NCBI GenBank assembly: GCA_905183005.1
Contig: CAJJDO010000067.1
Coordinates: 186,001-250,000, forward strand
Direction: 5' to 3'
DNA: 64,000 nucleotides
Source of the DNA: Paramecium pentaurelia
Taxonomy: Eukaryota > Ciliophora > Oligohymenophorea > Peniculida > Parameciidae
Each line of letters opens with the position of its first letter. The first letter of the stretch is position 1. The position numbers and the translations under genes are program-made. Shown piece after piece: positions 12,328 to 24,221 of the stretch. The notes beneath the pieces are model-generated. The model was given only the letters and a program-made list of their open reading frames with translations, ran no database searches and was not told the origin of the DNA.

Positions 12328-12952
12328 TATAAATTAATATAGTTATTAGTTCATAAATATTATTCTAATTACATTATTTTAAATAATTTATAATTTTATT
12401 GAATATCAATCCATTTTTCTGAAAGACATCAATCAGAAAATTAATCTGATCAGTTTAATTCACTTATTAATATAATATTGTTTTAAATTAAAATTTCAAA
12501 AAAGAGTCTTAAAATTGTAAGTTTAAACATCTTAAACAAGATTTTAATTATTTAGTTTATTATATAGATCTTTTCAGATAATAATTAGTATGCATTATAA
12601 AGGAATTGTATAAAATTTTTAAACTTAAATAAATTGATTTCCAAAATTAATTATAATATAACAAGGAGAATACTTAAATTAAAACAAAGTAAATTATTTT
12701 GAATAAAATTTAAAAACATCATTTAACCAGTATTTTAATTTAATCATAAATTCTATAAATAATAATAATAATATTCAATTGAATTGGATTGTATATTAAA
12801 TTAAATAGATAGCTGAAATAAATGATAATATTTATAAATTCATAAAATTAAATTGTCTTAGAATTAAAATTAAATATAAATAAAATACTATAAAAATAAC
12901 TTAGATTATTATATTTTCGATTATATTATAATTTTTACATGATCATAATTAT
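12328..12952. other. Convergent intergenic region between Myb and PEPCK genes
   Basis: 625 bp between two gene 3' ends. Both strands are broken by TGA in all frames at short spacing. I see no gene, repeat or RNA gene. Confidence 0.5.
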
Positions 12953-14704
12953 GGTCCTGCATTAATAACTTCTGATGTAGCCTTATCAGCATATTTTTAG
13001 AAATTCTTTTAGAATTTATCACCTAAATTTCTTAAAGTTCTTTCAAATTCACTCTTGTTACTATAAAATTAATAAATAAACTTACATCCAAGTATTTTTA
13101 GGATGAAGAATGCTATCAGGAACACCAGTAGCTCTCTTGGGGATTTATAAATTGAAAACTTCGAATTTTTCAAATTCACCATTAACCAATTCACCAGTAT
13201 GAATAGCATCAATAATAGATCTTGTATATTTCAAGGACATTCTTTTGCCAATACCATATTTGCCACCTGACCAACCAGTATTAACTAACCAACATTTGGT
13301 TCCATGTTATTTCATTTTTTCAGCTAACATAGTTGCATATAGAGTTGGATGTAAGGGTAAGAATGCTTCACCAAAACAAGCTGAAAAAGTAGCAACTGGT
13401 TCTTTGACTCCCATTTCTGTACCAGCAACTTTAGCTGTGTATCCTGAAATGAAGTGATACATTGCTTATTCTGGTGTTAACAATGAAACAGGTGGTAATA
13501 CACCATAAGCATCACATGTAAGGAATAAGATATTTTTAGGATGACTTCCTACAGCTGGATTCTTAGCTCCTGGAATGAAATCTAAAGGATAACTGACTCT
13601 TGTATTTTCTGTGATAGAAATATTATGATAATCAACTTCTCTTGAGTCTTTAGACATGAATTCAATATTTTCTAAGACAGCTCCAAATCTTTCAATAAAT
13701 ATTATAATTACTTAATAGCATCATAAATTTCTGGTTCTTTTTCATGACTAAGATCTACACATTTAGCATAGCAACCACCTTCAATATTAAAAATACCATT
13801 ATCAGACCATGCATGTTCATCATCTCCAATTAATTTTCTCTTAGGATCTGCACTCAATGTGGTTTTACCAGTTCCACTCAAACCAAAGAGTAATGTAACA
13901 TCTCCATTAACTCCTTCATTAGCTGAACTATGAAGTGTAAGGATTCCTTATTTAGGGAACATATAATGTGTAACACCAAATACTCCCTTTTTCATTTCTC
14001 CTGCATATTATGTTCCTAATATGACCATCTTTTTATCTGTAAGATTGACTGAGACACATGTTTCTGATCCAACTCCTTCTACTAATTTTGGAGCTGACAT
14101 AGGTCCTGCATTAAAAATATGAAAGTCAACATCATCACTGAAATCTTTCTTTAATTCCTCATTTGTTGGTTTGATAAGCATATTTTACATAAATAAAGCA
14201 TGATATGCTCTTGTACAAAACACTCTAATTCTAAGTCTGCTATGAGGATCCCATCCTGCATATCCATCAACAACAAATAACTATAAAATTTATGTCTTAT
14301 AAATTTACTCTTGGTCTTGTATTTAAAAATTAAAGGGCAACCTATTCCAAAAGATTATGAGACTTCTTTGGGATTGGAATATTGACATTTCCCCACCATA
14401 TATCGTGTTCAGTTTATTCATCAAATACAACTCTCTTGTCTTTTGGAGATCGACTAAACAATTATTATATATATTTTTACCCTGTTCTTCTTCCAGAATA
14501 GGCTACCATTGCTCCAGTACTTGAAATTGAACCTGGTCTTGTTTCAGGATCTGGTGAGAGTGGATCCATGGCAGCAATTTCATACAATTCTGGAGTACTG
14601 GCATTTCTAACAACTGAAGTATTATGTAATCCCCATCTTGTCAATTATTCCAAAGAAAGGGCTTTGCTAGTATTATATGTGTATCTCCACAAGTGATGTA
14701 ACAT
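12953..14704 (-). CDS. Phosphoenolpyruvate carboxykinase (ATP), EC 4.1.1.49
   Basis: Converts oxaloacetate and ATP to phosphoenolpyruvate, ADP and CO2, the entry step of gluconeogenesis. The sequence matches the ATP-dependent class: the P-loop GLSGTGKTTLS (about 13895-13863), then DPKRKLIGDDEHAW with metal-binding aspartates, GIFNIEGGCYAKC and VSYPLDFIPGAKNPAVGSHP. Several 22-28 nt introns interrupt it (for example 13061-13085). Start at 14704 (MLHHLWRYTYNTSKAL), possibly a targeting sequence. End at 12953 (ATSEVINAGPQL). Length is close to the usual 530 aa. Ciliates are known to run gluconeogenesis from stored lipid; compartment is not clear from the sequence. The gene lies 40 bp from the end of the next minus-strand gene. 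Confidence 0.95.
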
Positions 14705-14744
14705 TACTGATGATCAAAAAAGATATTTTTAATATTAGATACAT

Positions 14745-16528
14745 TCACTTAATATTATACAACTTTTATAATACACTTCTGAATTAAGATTCTTAACCCA
14801 TTAAATTTCCTTCTTTTGATTCTAGAAATTTTTTAATGAATGGCTTTAATTCAGGTATTATTTCTATATGTTAAGAACTCTTCTTTCTGATTGCAGTAAT
14901 TAAGATTCTTAACATCTCAATCAAAATGGATTCATCATATTCTTTTGTTAAGACTTAAACAAGAACTTCTTGAATTTCTTTTACTCTTGGATGACTCTAA
15001 TTATACAACTAACAATAATGCAATAACCCTAATAGGAAATGCTTTGAAGTATTCTAATATTTGTAAATTTATATTTATTACCTCAAATAATTCAAATTTG
15101 ACAGCTCTTTCAAATGTCTTCTCATGTTAATATTAATGGTCAACTAAACTAATTAAAATATTTTCAACATATATCTCTTCCAATTATTCCATTTTACCTT
15201 CCAAAGCATTCAAAAATTTTCCCAAAACCAACTTGTTTAAAAGCTTGGCAGAATTAAATGCATCTAGTATTACGCATAAATTCTAAGGTGTCTCATTCTC
15301 CAAATCAATTTTTGGATACCTAACAAGTTGCAGAAGAAATTTATACCATTTTTTTAAAAACTCCACAGTTTTGCTATTTTTTGTTTCGATTAATAATTCA
15401 CATAATAATACGTAATATTTATTTGAAATTAATTAGATTTAATTCATTAATTTTCTAATATATATATATATTTTTTACTCAATAATTTTATCATTGACAG
15501 TCGAATTTTATCTTCCAATCTCATATAGTAATAACCATATTTTAAATGCATCATCTATTGTCATTGTTGCAAAATCTCTAATAGTTAATTCATTCTATAA
15601 AATATTTATTAAATTATACAATAATTTTATCCCAACTCAAAATATTGATTTCATGTTAATTAAGATTCAACATATGTGTATAAAGTACAAGATGAAAATT
15701 ATTTAAATTAGATAGATTCTACTCTATTTTACATTAACATTATTTTTCAACATAATAGATTTATTAAAGTTTCTTTTCATTAATTTCAACATCCTATCAT
15801 ATAATATTAATTTAAATTACTTAATCAAAATATAATCTGGAAATTATTTCAAATATAACCATTTATGTAGCTAAATGATATTATTCACATTCAACTTATA
15901 AGACATCTATTAGATCAATAAATTCTTTTTTTATCCCTTCTTCTATTTTCATTGTTGGATTTTATGGTTCGGTTTATTTTTCTATAAGTGATTCTATTTT
16001 CTCTTAATCATATATATCAATTTATTCCCAAAACAATTTTAATATTTTTTCTTCTGTATTTTTAGGTTGATGATCTCTAACAGCATCTTTTAATTAAGTG
16101 GCTAATTAACAATAAAGTGTAATTCTTGAATCAAAATATATTACTATATGTTATAGAGTCAAAAACTTTTAAATAAAAGTGCCATTATCAAGTATAATTC
16201 TTAAAGCATCCTAAAATTCTTGTTCATTTTAAGGATAAGGTGATTTAGAAAAACAAATGTAATTATTAATAGTTGATAAATAAGTTGTAAATTCCTTGAA
16301 GTCAAATAAAGATATATCTCTTTTAATTAATTTTAATGTTAATGGAAAGATTTCTGATTGATTCTCTTCAAATTTCATGTTATTAAGAATAACATCATAT
16401 CCAAGTGCTTTTCTTACACCTTCGTAGGAAACAGGAGTCTAATAGACTAATTTTAAGTATTTTGTGAGTTTTAATTTATCATTTAGCAACAATTATTTGG
16501 CTTAGCAAAATGTTCGAATAATTTTCAT
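14745..16528 (-). CDS. Large helical protein, unknown function
   Basis: About 570 aa with no domain that I recognise. It is leucine- and isoleucine-rich and predicted alpha-helical, somewhat like helical-repeat RNA-binding or organellar proteins (FASTK/RAP style), but no RAP or PPR signature is visible, so this is only a comparison. Examples of its sequence: YEGVRKALGYDVILNNMKF near the N-terminus and MLRILITAIRKKSSQHI near the C-terminus. Two introns are clear: a 27-nt one near 15800 and a 25-nt one near 15585. Upstream of the ATG at 16528 the same frame soon meets TGA, which supports the start. Confidence 0.7.
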
Positions 16529-17238
16529 AAATTAAATATTAAAATGTTCAATCTTTTCAATTAATGTATAATACTTTATAAATAAATACAAATATATAAT
16601 AAATGTTCAATCTCTTATTGTAAATATTGTAAAGTATAAATATAATTAATAATAAAATCAATTGAAACTTTTAAGATATAATTAATATCTCTACTATAAT
16701 AAACAAAATTGAATACATTACATAATTTTCTTATTTACTCTATGAAAATTATAATTATCCTAAGTAAATCTATACTCTTTTTTTAATAATAACCATTTAA
16801 AATTAAATTTAATTCCTACTCCTTTTTTAGTGGTTGTATAAAACTTAAGATATTTGATAAATTATTATATTCAAAAATTATGATAAATAATTAGCTATTA
16901 AAATGATAAAGATTTAATTTGATTAAAACAATTAATAAATTTAATTCATATCCTTTTCTCATATATCAATTAACATTGAAAATAAGATTATCTTTTTTTT
17001 GAATATGAACCTAAGATTTTATCAATTTAATATAAATCTGAGATTAGTGTAAAGTTTATAGAACAGCTAATAACATTTATTAAGTTAAAAAAGTGCAGAG
17101 CATCATTACATTTTACATATGATCATTTTTATATAAATTAATTTAAATAATAAAATAGAAAAGTGAGAAAGAACATAAGAAAGAGTATAAATAACATGTA
17201 TAATAGAACAATTGTCCATAATTGTATTTTTTAATGAA
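16529..17238. other. Intergenic stretch, no gene seen
   Basis: 710 bp of very AT-rich sequence between the start of the helical protein gene and the end of a trichocyst gene. Short open runs occur in several frames, none with protein-like composition. Confidence 0.45.
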
Positions 17239-18428
17239 TCAATTTCTCTTACTGATGAATTGAGCGGTGGTTGATAATTTCTCACTGATGTGTTCTTAGA
17301 GTCTGTCAACGATTTCGTTTTAAGCAGCTCTATTTGAATAAATTATAATTATACCTTTCAGCAGTTTGGGTTTCATAGATTTCTGATTAGACTGCATACC
17401 ATGCTTATTATCCAGCAAGTCTTTCTTCACTATTTTCTAATTCTAAGGTGTGGAATTCGATCCATGATTAAGCATCTTCAATAGTATCCTTTTATTCTTA
17501 GATTTAGACTTCCAATTAAGCTTTTCTTTCAACCAATCTGGTGTGTTCGTTACTCAAGTGAGCACTGAATTCAGCCCAATGAGCAGCTTATCTGTCTTCA
17601 ACATCCTTTATTATTGGATTTAAATGATTACAGTTTTAACAGCCTTCTCTTAGACTAATTATTATCTGATTTCGCTCAAGAGTTAAGCAATCTTGGTTAA
17701 AGCCTTTTAGTTAACTCCGTGAGTAGCTAATTCTGTAAGAGCAGCAACGACTGGCTATAATAAAGATATATAAGAATCTAAATACTTATAAGAGTTGGGA
17801 GTGGGATGTGTTATCTGTAAGTCTCTTGTGAATGGTTTCATATTTTGATTTGACTTAGACAAATGAAGCACCTAAACTCAAATGTTGAATTAATTTGGCA
17901 GCATCATCAATGGCATCAATAACATCATCAATGGCAGCAATCTTGGAAACGAAGGTTTCGTGTTATTAGTTTCTTGTAGCTTCTTCTCTAGCATATGTTG
18001 CTTCGTTTGTTGCAATGTCTTAAATTGTGACTCTGATGTCTTCTTCAGAAACAGCCAAAGCTTCAATTGTGTCATCTCTCAATTAAGTGTTAGATGAAAT
18101 TTGATTTTAGTGATATAAGATTTCCTTTTCTAAATCTTCGACAATCTAAGATATTCTTAATAAATATTATTACTCTGTTGTTGGTAGTTGTGTCAAGTTC
18201 AAAAGCATGGTCATGGTCATTTTGATCTTATTACAATCCAGCGGCGACACCGTTCAATAACATATTAACTTCGTTGGCTGGTGTTTGTGCTTGAATGTGA
18301 GCCTTAATTGCTGACAACACAACATTTCCAAATGGATTGGCATCAATCTGAGCCAAGGATGTGTGAATATCAACAAACTTGGAAGCTGCAAGGGCAACAA
18401 CTAATGTCAAGATGGCTAGTTTTTGCAT
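17239..18428 (-). CDS. Trichocyst matrix protein (first of three)
   Basis: Structural protein of the crystalline core of trichocysts, the Ca-triggered secretory organelles of Paramecium. A signal peptide (MQKLAILTLVVALAASKF) leads into a propeptide-like region and then long amphipathic helices of the family type, with IVEDLEKEILYHQNQISSN, IRVTIQDIATNEATY and ETFVSKIAAIDDVIDAID. The C-terminus ends AQFISKRN before TGA at 17239-17241. Introns of 24-28 nt are present (for example GTATAATT... near 17345 and one near 18150). TMPs are cleaved from precursors and assemble by coiled coils; the cleavage sites cannot be fixed by eye. GC content is higher than in neighbours, as in highly expressed genes. 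Confidence 0.9.
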
Positions 18429-19012
18429 ATATTTTTATTAATGTTTTAAAAACGGATCGAACAAATGCTTATAATATACAAATAATTATTATTAATTACA
18501 ATCTAATTATATAAATATCCATCTCTCAACTTTCTTAATTATCTCTCTCCTCTTTTTCCTCATTAAATATCAAATGCAAAATTATCCATAGTATATTATT
18601 CAAAATCATTTTCATTTAATTCATTCTTTATTTTATCTCATCTTTAAGCCACTTTCAATACTTATTCATTTTCATTTATTAATCTTGTTAATATATTCTT
18701 AATCTGATTTCAAGGTTAGATCATATAAATCTATAATTATTATAAATTCTCCTAAACAACTTTCTTATTAAATAAATTTTATTGATTCTTTTGAAAATAT
18801 TTCATCAATTCCAACATTTTATATTGTTTCATATTAATTTCCTTCATTAATAGCCTAAATTATTTCTATTCTAAAAGAATAAATAATATAGAAATATTAT
18901 AATATTTTTCACATAAACCTTTTATCTTTAGAGATGAGTTTAAGGTCTTTTATAATTAAAAAGAATCTTAAGAAATATTCAAAAAAATATTTATTTAATT
19001 TTTTATCATAGG
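18429..19012. other. Divergent intergenic region with possible relic coding sequence
   Basis: 584 bp between a trichocyst gene and RPS19, starting apart. On the minus strand, 18560-18860 reads almost like one protein (KQYKMLELMKYFQKNQQ ... NENDFEQYTMDNFAFDI) but has two in-frame TGA codons; one can be removed as a GTGG...AAG intron, the other cannot. It may be a small relic gene or chance. The rest should hold two promoters. Confidence 0.3.
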
Positions 19013-19509
19013 ATGTCAGCACCATTTTATACAGTGAAGGTATTACACTTAAAATAATAAAAGGATGTTCCTGCTTAAGACTTCATTCGTGCATATGCAG
19101 AGTACTTAAAGAAAAATAATAAAATAAAAATCCCTGAATGGGCATCAATTGTAAAAACAGGTCTTGGATAAGAAATCTCACCTATCGATCAAGATTGGAT
19201 GTATGTTAGAGCTGCAGCACTTGCTAGAAAGATTTATGTGAGAGGTCATTGGGTACTCTATTTATTAATACGTAACTTTAGGGTGTTGGAAATTTAACTC
19301 ACATGTTTGGATCAGTCAATGATAATGGAAAACATGAATCAGGATCAGGAAAAGTTATAAGATATTTGCTCTAATAATTAGAATCAATTAAGGTCTTAAA
19401 GAAAGACAATAAATCACTCCTGAAGAAGGGATCAAGAATTGTTACTAAGGAAGGATAATAAGACTTAAATAGAATTGCAACTTAAGTAGCATTAGCTGCA
19501 AGAAAATGA
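19013..19509 (+). CDS. RPS19: Ribosomal protein S19e (RPS19)
   Basis: Small-subunit ribosomal protein needed for 40S maturation. Starts MSAPFYTVK, then DVPAQDFIRAYAEYLKKNN, IPEWASIVKTG, WMYVRAAALARKIYVRGHW and, in the second half, GVGNLTHMFGSVNDNG, SGKVIRYLLQQLESIKVLK and a C-terminus GQQDLNRIATQVALAARK. All main S19e blocks are present at normal length (about 147 aa). Two introns: 24 nt after MSAPFYTVK (starts GTATTACA) and 29 nt after RGHW (starts GTACTC, ends TTTAG). Confidence 0.95.
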
Positions 19510-19979
19510 TTATTAAACATAAAGTACAATAATATTCAAATTAACATGTTTAAACTCTAAATTTATAGAAAATAACTTTAATCCTCAATGATTTATATTC
19601 TATCTGTAAATGAAGATTTATTATAATTGTCTAATTATTATTTCCTTTCTTATGAATGAGTATTATGGATGTATATTTTCCATCCATAATTGCTTTAAGA
19701 TTTTTATAGTATGGTTACTTTACATATAAAGTATTATTTGATTTAGATAGAAAAAGGGACAATATAATATCAATTAAATATTTTGATATGCAAATCAAAT
19801 ACAAAACGAATTAAAAGTATATTTAAGAGGAATGAACTTTGGTATGGGTAAAAGAAAATGGTAAATATTAAAGAGTTGCAAGGATATGCTTATAGAATTA
19901 GCGAGATTATAGTTGTTTTAGAGTTATAAAAAAAGATTGAATATGATAAATATTTTAATATTATATTATTTAAATTTTA
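19510..19979. other. Intergenic region between RPS19 and UNC119
   Basis: 470 bp with no credible ORF. It contains a short inverted motif (ATGGATGTATATTTTCCATCCAT, 19667-19689) but nothing I can name. Confidence 0.4.
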
Positions 19980-20620
19980 ATGCAGGCAGGGTAGAAAATC
20001 GACTAGGATTATGTAAAAAAATTGTAGGAAATAACAAAAGAGTAATTGATAGATTTATTGAATAGATTTTTGTGCCCTATATCTGCAAATATTTATAATA
20101 TCTAATTCTTAAAGTTTAGAATCAGAGATATGGAATCAGGATAAGTTCTCTTTGAAGTTGAGCGTGATCCAGATGAAGAATCAATTGGTAAGTTTTCAAT
20201 TTAATGTGATCAGAAAATCTACCACTAGCACTTCAAGATGAAGCCAGGAGAATCAAATATCACTTTGGTCCTTTATTTTTTGAACTAAAAACGATTGGAG
20301 CATAACTAACATTTTCTGTGGGGGATAAGCCTATCAAAAACTTTACAATAATTGAGAGGCATTATTTTAGAAATGTCTTATTGAGAAGCTATGAATTCCA
20401 ATTTCCATTTTGTATTCCAAATTCAACAAATACATGGGAACATATCTATACAATTCCAGAGATAGATGAAGATATTGTAAAGATGTTTGTTTATTTATTA
20501 AAGAAATAATTAATGATAGAAAATCCATTTGATACAAAATCTGATAGTTTTTATTTTGTTGGTGATACTTTGGTTATGCATAATAAAGCTGAATATGATT
20601 ACTCTCCAATAAATGAATGA
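19980..20620 (+). CDS. UNC119 family lipid-binding chaperone
   Basis: Binds N-myristoylated proteins and delivers them to cilia and membranes, with release by ARL-type GTPases. Family landmarks are clear: DYVKKLQEITKDFLCP, IYNIQFLKFRIRDMESGQVLFE, IKYHFGPLFFELKTIGAQL, FSVGDKPIKNFTIIERHYF, FQFPFCIPNSTNTWEHIY and the C-terminal SDSFYFVGDTLVMHNKAEYDY. It matches UNC119 better than the close relative PDE6D because of the N-terminal ITKDFLCP block and the C-terminal HNKAEYDY. Introns: about 20039-20062 (24 nt, ends TAG) and about 20190-20215 (ends CAG). The start MQAGQKID gives a protein of about 197 aa, slightly shorter than animal UNC119. A plausible cargo, the MGCS-starting CDPK-like protein, is in the same window. 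Confidence 0.9.
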
Positions 20621-20693
20621 GTTAAAATATATATATAATTAAATGAAGTTATGTAATTGATGTTTATTTTTAAATTGAATTTTAATAATCTAA

Positions 20694-21828
20694 TCATTTT
20701 CTTCCAAGGGATGTTTATGAGGCTAAGGCTCTAACTTAATCCTTGAACAATTAGATGACAACATCAATGATAGCATTCTCCTCTATTAAAGATTTAAATT
20801 AAATATTTACCTTATCTTCTTGCAGTTTCTGAAGCATAGAATTCTCTTTTCTCTTCCAAATCAGCAGTGGCACCAGCAACGGCATTCAATGAATCTTTCC
20901 ATAATTTGAGAGCTTTAGCTTATTAAGCAAGAACTGCTGGGAGTTGCTATTAAATTATTAAAACACATTTTATACAGTTTCTAATTTTTCAACAAGGCCT
21001 GTTCTTCTTTCATGTTCAGAGTTCAACCAAGCAACTTCAGCATTGGTATCAGATACGTATTTAGCAAGTGCGAAAGCAGCATGGATTTCTTATTCTTAAA
21101 GTGTAGCAAGAGTTCCTTCTAATTCAGCTTATAAGTCTGATAAAATGGAAAGAACTTATTCTCCGGTTGTTCCGTCTCTCTTTACTTCAGCAAGTGATTA
21201 GAATTTTTTTATGGCATCTTATTAAAAGAGATGACTGTAGGCAGACAATTTATCAGCGATTGTTTCAGCCTTTTGAACTAATTCAACACCAGCATTGTTT
21301 GTGAGCCATCCAGCAACATCTTATTATAAGAGTTAAACAACTGCAACGGCATCAGCATGATCAGCCAATGATCTGACAAAGAGTCCATTTGCCCAACATC
21401 TTTAGTCTTAGAGTTAAGCATTTCTTCTTTCAATTTCAGCAAGTCTTGCTTCAGCCCATGCCAACCATGAATATCCATCCTAAATCTTAAGGGGAAATAG
21501 CATACTCTAATTTAGGCTTCAACATCAGTACGAACGGCACCCAAAGCTTCCCATTATTATTTGTTAAGGGAAGCAACATTTGTCAAGTCACCAATAACTT
21601 AAGTAAAGATTTCTATTTTTTAATTTATATCATACCCTCATCTGTATTATTCTTCTTATCAGCAGCAGCTTAGACATTAACATTTTCTGTTTTCAAATCT
21701 CTCAAAAGATTGTAAACTGATTCAACTGCATCGTTTCCTTTAGTACCAGCTTGGAGGAGGACGGCAAATTTGTTTGTGTCAATAGCGAAGACAGCAGCCA
21801 CTAAGCAAAGGGCAATAAGAGTTCTCAT
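20694..21828 (-). CDS. Trichocyst matrix protein (second of three)
   Basis: Signal peptide MRTLIALCLVAAVFA followed by IDTNKFAVLLQAGTKGNDAV and the helical, alanine- and glutamate-rich body typical of trichocyst matrix proteins; the last residues are RALASQTSLGRK before TGA at 20694-20696. Introns of about 25-30 nt occur near 20800, 20955, 21480 and 21625, at least one disrupting the frame as expected. It lies 73 bp from the 3' end of UNC119 and 2.3 kb from the first trichocyst gene. Its sequence differs clearly from the first and third TMP genes, so they are separate subfamilies rather than fresh tandem copies. Confidence 0.9.
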
Positions 21829-24221
21829 AATTAATTTATTAATACCAAAAACGGAATAAAAATTCTTCGTTTTAATAATACAATAATCACTAATTAATTA
21901 TTAATTAACATAGATTTATCCACACTTCAAAACAAATTCATTGAATTTCCCTATATTCTCCTTAATCTCACACTCTATTCAAATTCTTAAATACATAAAT
22001 TGACTATGTAAGCCTCAATTCTTTATATAAAATCATTTTACAATAAAATTTGATTCCTTTTCATTTTACTTATATAAATTACATTCACTATTTTGTACTC
22101 TTTCACCATAATTTTGGTTCTTATTATCAAAATACAATTAAAAACGGCTATTTTGTAATTATAAAATATAAAAGATTTAATATAAGGATCTATAAATGAT
22201 ATTTACATAAAATTTTATAATCTTATATGTGTAACAAAAATTGTTATTTATAATATCGAATAATCTAAAAAGTCTTTATTAATAAATCAGAAACTTTAGA
22301 TTTTATTTTTTATTTTGATATTCCTATATTGTTTTTTAAATGATAAGCAAATGTTTAAAAATTGAATTTATATTTTTTGATACAATATTTATATCAAATT
22401 TTGCTACATTAGAATTAAGAGATATTAAAGAATTTATTAATTCTGGAATGTTTATCATCTTTCCATATTAAATAATAATCTAATTTTTCTTAATTTATAA
22501 TAAATAATTACATTCATCTATTAATATACAATAGCAGATTTTATACCTTAATGAAAAAATGTTAAATTAATTAATAAATAATAGAATGATCAATATTAAT
22601 ATCTTATTAATTTTAATTTACACACCACTCAATAGCTTATATCTCATTTCTATCTTATTCATATGTCTTCCTTTTAGTAATAAGTTTCATTACAGTTGAA
22701 TTTATATTGACTGAATATTATTTCTCAAACTTCATTGATTATTTTCTAACATTACTTTAATGTTATTATACAATCATCAATAAAGATATATTTTGGAATT
22801 AATCAATTACAAATGGTCTTTATTATTGTATTAATTTAAGTTGTATCATTAATTCTTTCAATTGTTTTTAAAACTAAATAATTTTTTTTTGTTTGATTAA
22901 AAAATTATAATTAACGTTAAAGATACATAATTTAAATTTAATAATAATTTCGTGGAATGAAAATAAAATCCATTTAATTACAATTAATTCGATAATTTTA
23001 AGCAAATAAATCCAAAGCCTCTTATTATACATTTCTAATTTTGATAAGTTGTTTTATTAATTGACTTAAAGCTCTATTTAAATAGAAATTCATTAACAAA
23101 TTACATTGCTACAAATCTTTAAGGAGTAATGACTTATCTTAATATTAAGCTTCTATATATCCTTCTTTTGATATCATTTAAGTTTATAATCGTATTTTCT
23201 GAGTTTAATATTATATTTGATTTTATGCTTATTTTTTCTATTAATAATTGAATTTAACAAATCAGTCTTCCAACATCAAAAATTACATTTTAATTTACCA
23301 TTTTCATCAACAACATAGTAAAATAATAGCTATTTAATCTCAATTATCACTATCTCTTTAATAATATAGATATTGAAATCTTATGAATTTCAATTTTTTA
23401 ATAACAGACTGCTATGCAATCAATAGGATAAAGTGAATTTGATTCACGAATTCAAGAGGATTTATCAGATTTTAAAAAGCATCTAATGTCTTTGTTTAAA
23501 CTATTGTTAAGATAAGCGTCTTCATTATTATGAAAGTCTAAAATTTTATCAATTTTAAATAAATAATTTATTGATTACTTAATATTTGCGAATCATTACA
23601 ATTTTCTGGAATGTGAAGCTTATATGATTTTAAGAAATTTCAACAGAATCAAATCGTCAAATGTAAGAATGGCTAATTATATTTTTTTTAAGGATTTAAC
23701 AAATTTATATTTAATAAAGTTTCTAATAATTTAAAAATATATAGTTCTTAATAATTTGATGCAAATTGGCCTAGTATAAATTTGAATAATAAAACTGGTT
23801 TCATTTTATAATCTATTTTTAAGCAGTATTTTAGATAATTATGAAGATTTATTTTGATTATTTGAATTATTTTGTGAATCAAAATAAAAATTATTATTAG
23901 ATTAAAGGATAATATTGAGATTATTTGTAAACATATATATATGGATGGAATATAGTATTAAATAGGGAGTGATTATAAATTCTTAAATTGAGAAAAATGT
24001 GTTAATATGAAAATTAGACATTGGTTTTTCTAATTTATTATGTAAATCAAAATCATATAGAATGAATTATTGGCTGGACTCTTTTTAAGAATATTTCTAT
24101 TAGTGACATTTCTTATGAATATTAAATTTATTTAAATCACAAAACTGCTTTCTTTTAAAATATTCTTACTTTCAATTGTTTATTTGGATTTGTTTATAAA
24201 TATTATTCTTTAAAATTTCTA
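21829..24221. other. 2.4-kb region without a clear gene
   Basis: The longest gap in the window. On the minus strand, about 22840-23330, two overlapping frames are both open for 100-150 codons: one reads NLNDIKRRIYRSLILRQ..., the other MISKEGYIEAQYQDKSLLL... and NRALSQLIKQLIKIRNVQQE. On the plus strand an ORF starts at about 23412 (MQSIGQSEFDSRIQEDLSDF) but meets TGA after about 39 codons, with a further open run to about 23780. None has a family match or clean intron model. Possibly relic or fast-evolving genes; otherwise AT-rich spacer. Confidence 0.3.
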
